Source: JBFMFE01 sp040752295
Lineage (GTDB): Bacteria; UBP15; UBA6099; JBFMBQ01
Assembly (NCBI GenBank): GCA_040752295.1
Contig: JBFMFE010000043.1
Location: 1-10,134, forward strand
Direction of reading: 5' to 3'
Length of the DNA: 10,134 bases
A program made the translations under genes and the position numbers. How positions within the stretch are numbered: position 1 is the stretch's first letter; each line of letters starts with the position of its first letter. The notes under the pieces are model-generated. The model was not told the DNA's origin. It did no database searches and worked only from the letters and a program-made list of their open reading frames with translations. Below, piece after piece: positions 5,557-10,134 of the stretch.

Positions 5557-5592
5557 GGCGCGGTCTCCGTACCGCGCCGAAAAGGGTTTTTG
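5557..5592. repeat. Palindrome GGCGCGGT/ACCGCGCC with AAAAGGGTTTTTG tail (copy B)
   Basis: GGCGCGGT (5557-5564) and ACCGCGCC (5571-5578) form a perfect 8-base stem around CTCCGT, followed by GAAAAGGGTTTTTG. The stem-plus-T run could act as a weak plus-strand terminator. However, no plus-strand gene ends near it, and the module recurs at 2344-2386, so I treat it as a dispersed repeat. Confidence 0.5.
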
Positions 5593-5704
5593 TTCTTGGG
5601 GGGCAGTCCCCGTTTCTCCATCGAAACTACTATACGTGCACAGGAATCAATAAGTAATCGGGGTAAACGTTACCCGTCCCGTTCAGGCGCCGCTTGAGCC
5701 GGTG

Positions 5705-7015
5705 TCAGGTTTTCTTTTCCTTTTTTTTCACAGCCGGGAAGAGGACGTTGTTGAGGATGAGGCGGTAGCCGGGGGAGTTTTTGTGGAGTTCGATGCGCGT
5801 GGGTTTTTCGCCGACGTAGTGGGCGAAGTCTTCGGGGTCGTGCCCGCCGAGGAAAGTGAAGCTTCCGCCGCCGACGTTGCCGTGGACGTACTTGACGCGG
5901 TTCGTGCCGGGTGTGTCGGCGAGAATGACGACGTCGTCCCTGATGAGGTCGCGGCGGAAGGCGGTGGTCTGTCCGAGGAAATCGGCGACGGCGTTCTTGT
6001 GGTTCTGGACGAATATGGAGAGTACGGGGTCCTGTTTTGCGGAGAACTCGAAGAGCGCGAAGTCCGGGACGAGCGCCGGGTTGTTGAGGTTGGGCGGCGT
6101 GACGTCAATGTCGGAGATTTCGTACTCGCGCGCGTCCGCGACGAGTGAGAAGTTGTGGAATGCGAACGTTTGAGAGAAGTCGAGGAGGTCGTCGGCGCCG
6201 GGGGTGAGGGGTGTGCCGTCAATTTCCGGGGGGACGACGTCCACGCCGTCGGCGGCGAGTGCGACGTCGAGGCTGTCGGGGACCGAGCACATGCCGAACA
6301 GGAAACCGCCGCCTGAGACGTAGCGTTTGATGGCGAGGGCGACGGCGCGTTTTTCCTTCCGGACCGAATCGAAGCCCAGTTCGGCGGCGACTCGGCGGGA
6401 GACCTCGACGGTGCGGACGTACCAGTCGGCGGTGCGGAAGTTGGCGTAGAACTTGCCGAACTGACCCGAGAAGTCCTCGTGGTGGAGATGAATCCAGTCG
6501 TATTTTTCGAGCTGCCCCGCGAGGACTTCCCTGTCCCAGAGCGTGTCGTAGGGGATTTTGGCGTAGTCGAGTGTGATCCTGACGGCGTCGTCCCAGGGTT
6601 CGGCGTGTTCGGGGACGTAGACGGCGACGCCGGGCGCTTTTTCGAGAAGGACGACCTCGGCGTTGACGTTCTCGATTGCACGGTAGACGGAGTTCGCCTC
6701 GTCCGTCGAGAGGATTTCGAATGAGACGCCCATGCGCGCGGCGTAGTCGCGCACGTCGCGCGAGTCGTCCGCGAGGAACGAGCCGCCGCGGTAATTGAGA
6801 AGCCACTGCACCCTGTAGGCGCGCGGGGGCTGGAGGCACCAGTAGGCGACGCCGTAGGCTCTGAGGTGGTCGTTCTGCGCCTCGTCCATGAAGATGAGGA
6901 TTTTGGGGTTGCGGGCGCGCCAGACGTCGGCGTTCGCGCGCGCCTGCGGTTGAAGAAGCGCGGCGAGAACGAAGCAGGCGCGGAGAGCAAGGATGAGCGG
7001 ATTCGCGGTCTTCAC
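5705..7015 (-). CDS. Exported protein of the family often labelled 'asparagine synthetase B'; function unknown
   Basis: The 436-residue protein starts at GTG 7015. Residues 1-29 form a signal peptide: K2, hydrophobic core 7-21, and an ARANA cleavage-type site before D30. The mature part matches, from memory, a conserved family of Bacteroidota and other bacteria annotated 'asparagine synthetase B'. Shared motifs are QNDHLRAYGVAYW (47-59), WLLNYRGGSFL (71-81), YDWIHLHHEDF (172-182), GGGFLFGMCS (235-244), FLGGHDPED (388-396), SPGYRLILNNVLFPA (414-428) and a Lys-rich end. There is no N-terminal glutaminase Cys and no ATP-pyrophosphatase loop, so it cannot be a real asparagine synthetase. C243 after a Gly-rich strand recalls a class-I glutamine-amidotransferase-like fold (inference). 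The upstream side has overlapping TATAAT boxes (7021-7032, minus) but no clear ribosome binding site. It stands alone between repeat tracts. Confidence 0.8.
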   Translation of the reverse strand: MKTANPLILALRACFVLAALLQPQARANADVWRARNPKILIFMDEAQNDHLRAYGVAYWCLQPPRAYRVQWLLNYRGGSFLADDSRDVRDYAARMGVSFEILSTDEANSVYRAIENVNAEVVLLEKAPGVAVYVPEHAEPWDDAVRITLDYAKIPYDTLWDREVLAGQLEKYDWIHLHHEDFSGQFGKFYANFRTADWYVRTVEVSRRVAAELGFDSVRKEKRAVALAIKRYVSGGGFLFGMCSVPDSLDVALAADGVDVVPPEIDGTPLTPGADDLLDFSQTFAFHNFSLVADAREYEISDIDVTPPNLNNPALVPDFALFEFSAKQDPVLSIFVQNHKNAVADFLGQTTAFRRDLIRDDVVILADTPGTNRVKYVHGNVGGGSFTFLGGHDPEDFAHYVGEKPTRIELHKNSPGYRLILNNVLFPAVKKKEKKT

Positions 7016-7152
7016 TGCCGATTATAATTATAGTTATTGAGGGGAGCATCAAATACATTACATGATTTTCCACCGCGGAAACACAGCGCGTCCGGAGGCC
7101 GCAACCAAATTGAGCCGGTCGTGACCGCGCCTTCGAAAACGGGCACGGGCAC

Positions 7153-7184
7153 GCCTGTCTGCGTGCGGACACGCACAGGCAGGC
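7153..7184. repeat. GCCTGTCTGCGTGC hairpin (third copy of the family)
   Basis: GCCTGTCTGCGTGC (7153-7166) pairs imperfectly with ACACGCACAGGCAGGC (7169-7184), with one mismatch and one bulge. The word CCTGTCTGCGTGC is shared with 2239-2251. It is here without the MITE-like element that accompanies the other two copies. Confidence 0.5.
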
Positions 7185-7241
7185 ACACGGGCAGGGGCAC
7201 GAAAAACAAAAAAACAAAGCTTTGGAAAGGCGTTTTGAAAT

Positions 7242-7264
7242 ATTCTTCGCAAAAAACGAAGAAT
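7242..7264. repeat. ATTCTTCG/CGAAGAAT hairpin
   Basis: A perfect 8-base stem (7242-7249 with 7257-7264) surrounds the loop CAAAAAA. The tail TTTC is short. It could weakly terminate transcription or be a repeat remnant. Confidence 0.35.
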
Positions 7265-7320
7265 TTCGACGTTAATAGTACAGAAGGAAAGATTCTTTTC
7301 GCGCCACGGGCGCGAATAGA

Positions 7321-7350
7321 CTTTTCCGTGCTTCCGTGCTTCCGTGGTCA
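7321..7350. repeat. CACGGAAG tract, inverted copy
   Basis: The plus strand reads CTTTTCCGTGCTTCCGTG, then CTTCCGTGGTCA. This is the reverse complement of the CCACGGAAGCACGGAAGCACGG tract at 5026-5058. Together the two copies form a long-range inverted repeat around the 5705-7015 gene. An open frame upstream of the radical SAM start runs through this repeat and should not be counted as protein. Confidence 0.65.
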
Positions 7351-7407
7351 ATGTGTAAAGTATTTCATGCTCCGGATGGTAATATTAACGGCGGGATTTC
7401 ATTTCCG

Positions 7408-8877
7408 ATGCGCATACTTTTCGTGAACATGGGCGCCGAGGTGCTCGGGATAGAGTATCTTTCGGCGGTTTTGAAGGGGAAGGGGCATGAGGTGGAGCTT
7501 CTTTTCGATCCGTCGCCGTTCGGCGGCAGGCTGACGGTGGAAAACAGGCTGGCGGCGCGTCTTATGGACCTCGGCGGCAGGATAGTGCGTAAAGCGGCGG
7601 AGGCGCGCCCGGGGCTTGTGGGATTTGCGACCTTCACGGACACGTTCTGGTGGGTGAGGCGGGTGGCGGAGGGCATACGGGAGCGGGCGGGCGCGCCGGT
7701 GGTTTTCGGCGGCGTCCACGCCTCGCTTCTGCCGCGCGAGATGCTCGAATCAGGGTGCGCTGACGCGGTGCTGGTGGGCGAAGGCGAGATTTCGCTGCCG
7801 GCGCTGGTGGAGAGGATGGAGGGCGGGAACGGGCTGGAGGACCCGCCGGAGGGCGTGTACACGAAGAGGGACGCGGGGAGAGAGAGTTTCCCGGGGAGTC
7901 CGATAGTGAAGGAACTCGACGGGATACCGTTTCCGGACAAAGCGCTTTTTTACGAGAAGGCGCCGGTGCTTGAGGAGCACTACATGATAGTGTCGGGACG
8001 AGGATGCCCGTTCCGGTGCACGTACTGTTGCAGCGATGGGATGAGGGAATTGGCGGGGGGCAGGGATTACGTGAGGCGGCGAAGCTCGGTGAACGTGGTG
8101 GAGGAGTTGAAGGCGTGGAAGAGGCGCGGGCGGATGAGGCTGGTGGTCTTCCGCGACGACGTGTTCACGACGGGGGCGGCGTGGTTGAGGGAATTCGCCG
8201 CGGCGTACCGGCGGGAGGTGGGGCTTCCGTTTTTCTGCTACGCGTATCCGGGGACGCTGAACGCGGAGCGCGCGGACCTGTTGAAGGAGGCGGGATGCGT
8301 TTTCATGACGATGGGCGTGCAGTCGGCGGACGAGGCGATAAGGCGCGAGGAACTGGGACGTGCGCACACGAACGAAGCCGTGGTCGAGACGGCGCGGCTG
8401 GTGAAGGAGCGGGGCATCAGGCTCTCGGTTGACCACATCATCGGCTCGCCCGGCGGGCGTGAGGAGGACCTGCGGAAGGCGGCGCTGTTTTACGGCGCGA
8501 TGAAGCCGGACAGGATTCTCGTGTTCTGGCTGACGTACTATCCGGGAACGGAGATGCTGAAGAGGGCGCGGGAGAGGGGCGAGCTGGGCGATGACGACAT
8601 GAAAAAGATAAGGGACGGGGCGATACCGTTCCGGAACGTCGGCGGCATGGTGAGGAAGGGCGTGCGCGGGAAGCTGAGGTTCGCGCTGCTTTTCGAGCTG
8701 ATACCGCTGCTGCCGGCGCGCTGGATCGAGTTCGCGGTGAGGCGCGGGCTATACCGGTACGTACCGCCCCTGTTTCCGCTGTACAACGCGCTGATGCTGC
8801 TGAACGCGGTGCGTATCCGCGACGCGATGTTCTTCCACGCGGTGAAGTACGCGCTGTCGCGCAAGAGGGCGCCGTAG
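7408..8877 (+). CDS. Radical SAM protein with B12-binding-type N-terminal domain
   Basis: From ATG 7408 the protein has 489 residues. Residues 1-150 form a cobalamin-binding-type Rossmann domain, with MRILFVNMGAEVLGIEYLSA at the start, GFATFTDTFWW (72-82) and VVFGGVHASLLP (98-109). The canonical DxHxxG B12 ligand is not seen, as in many members. The radical SAM core has C200-x3-C204-x2-C207 in GCPFRCTYC for the 4Fe-4S cluster, VFRDD (247-251), GVQS (303-306) and DHIIGSPGG (342-350). The C-terminus is hydrophobic and basic (IPLLPARW, PLFPLYNALMLLN), suggesting membrane association or a lipid-like substrate. The upstream in-frame extension to 7336 is rejected because it comes from the CACGGAAG repeat. 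The ribosome binding site is weak (GGCGGGA, 12 bases upstream), and TAATAT at 7380-7385 may be the -10. Methylation or another radical modification is likely; the substrate is unknown. Confidence 0.87.
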   Translation: MRILFVNMGAEVLGIEYLSAVLKGKGHEVELLFDPSPFGGRLTVENRLAARLMDLGGRIVRKAAEARPGLVGFATFTDTFWWVRRVAEGIRERAGAPVVFGGVHASLLPREMLESGCADAVLVGEGEISLPALVERMEGGNGLEDPPEGVYTKRDAGRESFPGSPIVKELDGIPFPDKALFYEKAPVLEEHYMIVSGRGCPFRCTYCCSDGMRELAGGRDYVRRRSSVNVVEELKAWKRRGRMRLVVFRDDVFTTGAAWLREFAAAYRREVGLPFFCYAYPGTLNAERADLLKEAGCVFMTMGVQSADEAIRREELGRAHTNEAVVETARLVKERGIRLSVDHIIGSPGGREEDLRKAALFYGAMKPDRILVFWLTYYPGTEMLKRARERGELGDDDMKKIRDGAIPFRNVGGMVRKGVRGKLRFALLFELIPLLPARWIEFAVRRGLYRYVPPLFPLYNALMLLNAVRIRDAMFFHAVKYALSRKRAP

Positions 8878-8887
8878 GGGGCGCGGC

Positions 8888-9796
8888 TCACGGGGACGGC
8901 GCGCCGCGCCGGCGTCCGCCGTCCGGCTTCACGCATAGAAGATAAAGGTGGACGTTGAAGGCGCGGGCGTAGAGCGCCGGACTGACGGCGAAGCAGAGCT
9001 TTTTCAGGGCGGTTCTGGCGAAGGCGAACCATTTCCCGATCGCGCGGGCGCGCGCAGGATACGCGCCCGATTCGAGTGCGAGTTCTTTCCTTTTCCGGAA
9101 AAGGGTTTCGTCGAAATCGGGGCTGTCCGGTGTGCCGGTGACGGTTCTTTTCAGCGTGACGAGTCCCGCTTTCCGTATCAGCTTTTCGAAAGCCGGCTGC
9201 GAAAACTTGACGACGTGCGGGTCGAACGGGGGCGTCATAGGTTTTCCCCTGATTATCCATCGCGCAAGCAGGAAGAGCCGGAGCGCGGCTGAATTGACCG
9301 GGAGCGACAGGTTCTTTTCGATGGGGACTTTTATAAGAAGCAGCTTCGACACGCGCGCCTGCTCGCGGAGGAGCGCATCCGGAGAGAGGACGTGCTCGCA
9401 TACGTCCATGGAGAGGGAGAGGTCGAAAGAGTCGTCCTTGAACGGGAGTTTTTCCCCGGAGGCGCAGACGAAATGGACTCCCGGCGCCTGTTCTTTTGCC
9501 TTCTCGAGGGCGGCGAACGAGAGGTCCATCCCGACCGCCCGGGCGGGGTTCGTTTTCCGGACGACGCGCCTCAGGATGTTCCCGCCGCCGGCGCCGATTT
9601 CGAGGAAGCAGCCGATTTTTTCGCCCGCGGGAAAGATCGAGAAGAGCAGGTCGGCTTTGATGTCCGCTACGATTTTCTCCTCGAACCCCGCCTCGTCCAC
9701 GTGGACGTATTCGCGCTCGTAGTATTCCGCCAGGTCGGAGCCTGATTTCGCTCCTGCCGTCACGGAAAGCGGCGGGATTACGCGACGAGGAGACAT
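8888..9796 (-). CDS. Class I SAM-dependent methyltransferase
   Basis: The 302-residue protein starts at ATG 9796. It has the class I Rossmann motifs: motif I LEIGAGGGN (65-73), an acidic end of strand 2 in GMDLS (89-93), and ASGEKLPFKDDSFDLSLSMD (112-131), which covers motifs II-III. VCEHVLSPDALLRE and a post-core helix with KVPIEKNLSLPVN follow. This pattern is that of the UbiE/Methyltransf_11 group, which methylates small molecules, lipids or sugars. The C-terminal part (175-270) is basic with hydrophobic stretches (RLFLLARWI, FAFARTALKKLCFAVS), hinting at contact with a membrane or lipid-linked substrate. It is convergent with the radical SAM gene, with only 10 bases between stop codons, so the two mRNAs would overlap at their 3' ends. 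Its ribosome binding site is weak. Its final residues (PDGGRRRGAP) are encoded by a sequence that recurs upstream of its start. Confidence 0.87.
   Translation of the reverse strand: MSPRRVIPPLSVTAGAKSGSDLAEYYEREYVHVDEAGFEEKIVADIKADLLFSIFPAGEKIGCFLEIGAGGGNILRRVVRKTNPARAVGMDLSFAALEKAKEQAPGVHFVCASGEKLPFKDDSFDLSLSMDVCEHVLSPDALLREQARVSKLLLIKVPIEKNLSLPVNSAALRLFLLARWIIRGKPMTPPFDPHVVKFSQPAFEKLIRKAGLVTLKRTVTGTPDSPDFDETLFRKRKELALESGAYPARARAIGKWFAFARTALKKLCFAVSPALYARAFNVHLYLLCVKPDGGRRRGAPSP
8909..8927. repeat. 19-base direct repeat, copy 1
   Basis: CCGGCGTCCGCCGTCCGGC is identical to 9909-9927, exactly 1000 bases away. This copy lies in the 3' end of the methyltransferase coding region. The pair brackets that gene. 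Confidence 0.5.
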
Positions 9797-9908
9797 GTGA
9801 ATCGCCGTAAGCCTTATGACCGAGATGAACGACTCAAGTCTAAAAGATAAAGCGGCAGGCGGTCAAATAACGGGGCGGGTGATTGGCGAAGAACAGACTG
9901 TGACGGAA

Positions 9909-9927
9909 CCGGCGTCCGCCGTCCGGC
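9909..9927. repeat. 19-base direct repeat, copy 2
   Basis: Identical to 8909-8927. This copy is in the divergent spacer between the methyltransferase and the TrkA-like gene. CCGGCGG words recur just downstream (9923-9928 and 9941-9947). Confidence 0.5.
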
Positions 9928-9951
9928 GGTGGAATTGCAACCGGCGGTGGA

Positions 9952-9957
9952 TATAAT
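9952..9957 (+). promoter_or_regulatory. Candidate -10 box of the TrkA-like gene
   Basis: A perfect TATAAT is followed by TGT, the same TATAATTGT context as the promoter at 2507-2515. TTGCAA (9935-9940) is only 11 bases upstream, too close for a normal -35, so the -35 is unclear. The resulting leader would be about 35 bases. Confidence 0.4.
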
Positions 9958-9997
9958 TGTGTGAAATCCGCGTGAAGGCGCAGGACCGGGGGGTCGG

Positions 9998-10134
9998 ATG
10001 CAGATAGTCATACTCGGCGGGGGGGCGGTCGGCACCAGCCTCGCGCAGATGCTGTCGCGCGAGGGGCACGACGTGACCGTCGTGGACGCTGAGCAGGCGC
10101 GGCTGGCGAAGATCGGGGAGACGGTTGACGTGCG
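9998..10134 (+). CDS. trkA: TrkA-like NAD-binding protein, N-terminal fragment
   Basis: Only 45 complete codons are in the window and the gene continues past its end. MQIVILGGGAVGTSLAQML is a Rossmann dinucleotide-binding start with G7-x-G9-x2-G12, and TVVD places an acidic residue (D30) at the end of the second strand for the NAD ribose. The following residues (LAKIGETVDV) fit the RCK-N domain of TrkA, the peripheral regulatory subunit of Trk/Ktr potassium uptake. The ATG is preceded by a GGGGGG run (9988-9993) with short spacing and by a TATAAT at 9952. It is divergent from the methyltransferase, with a 201-base spacer. Other RCK or Rossmann proteins remain possible because the diagnostic C-terminal half and any adjacent trkH are outside the window. 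Confidence 0.75.
   Translation, partial: MQIVILGGGAVGTSLAQMLSREGHDVTVVDAEQARLAKIGETVDV

Larger units (their letters stand above)
7016..7320. other. Intergenic stretch between the exported protein and the radical SAM gene
   Basis: No gene is supported here. It holds a TATAAT-like promoter patch for the minus gene (7021-7032), a GTTATTGAGGGGAGCA word (7033-7048) also present at 339-354 with one change, a CCTG-family hairpin and a second hairpin at 7242-7264. The rest is low in structure. Confidence 0.45.

Noticed and set aside
5728..6990. Second minus-strand open frame of 420 codons
   Set aside because: It is a shifted frame of the exported-protein gene. The translation is almost all Ser/Thr/Pro/Arg, whereas the chosen frame has a signal peptide and conserved motifs.
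5705..7015. Genuine asparagine synthetase
   Set aside because: It has no catalytic N-terminal Cys, no ATP-pyrophosphatase motif and an export signal, and it is shorter than AsnB.
7336..7407. N-terminal extension of the radical SAM protein
   Set aside because: It would be translated from the CACGGAAG repeat. The B12-domain N-terminus begins naturally at the ATG at 7408.

Overview
The window is high-GC DNA with sigma-70-like promoters and purine-rich ribosome binding sites, so it is bacterial. It holds eight protein genes, the last cut by the window end. They are separated by unusually long intergenic stretches (about 680, 765 and 390 bases) filled with dispersed palindromic repeats. The repeat style (GACAGGC..GCCTGTC palindromes, GGCGATGAATCGCC boxes, CACGGAAGCACGG tracts, CACCGCAAAGACGCAAAGG boxes) is the kind I associate with uncultured PVC-type and other candidate-phylum genomes. 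The sequence alone does not fix the phylum. I found no rRNA, tRNA, CRISPR array, transposase or phage gene.

Layout: 1-487 has no convincing gene and ends in a palindromic repeat. A good promoter (488-516) drives threonine synthase (598-1860, TTG start). Repeat locus A (about 1934-2436) follows. A second good promoter (2483-2512) then drives a two-gene unit: a CysO/MoaD-type sulfur carrier ending in Gly-Gly (2541-2816) and an 81-residue NIL-domain protein (2819-3064), closed by a terminator-like hairpin (3070-3107). A decayed reading frame lies on the minus strand at 3084-3278. Next come an exported DUF4097-type beta-repeat protein (3315-4151) and an alpha/beta hydrolase (4166-4939), 14 bases apart. 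Repeat locus B (4963-5592) carries the same modules as locus A in the same order. On the minus strand, 5705-7015 encodes an exported member of a family that databases often call 'asparagine synthetase B', although it has no synthetase domains. Another repeat-bearing gap follows. A radical SAM protein with a B12-binding-type N-terminus (7408-8877) converges with a SAM-dependent methyltransferase (8888-9796, minus). A TrkA-like NAD-binding protein starts at 9998 and runs off the end.

The most coherent biology is in the first third. Threonine synthase, a thiocarboxylate-type sulfur carrier and a NIL protein form a set that, from what I recall of other anaerobes, belongs to sulfur-carrier-dependent cysteine or homocysteine synthesis. 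The E1-like activating enzyme, JAMM protease and sulfhydrylase of such a pathway are not in this window. The other genes look like independent accessory functions: envelope protein, esterase-like hydrolase, exported protein of unknown role, radical SAM enzyme and methyltransferase. I do not see a clear new multi-gene system. The least described items are the composite intergenic repeats and the exported pseudo-'asparagine synthetase' family.
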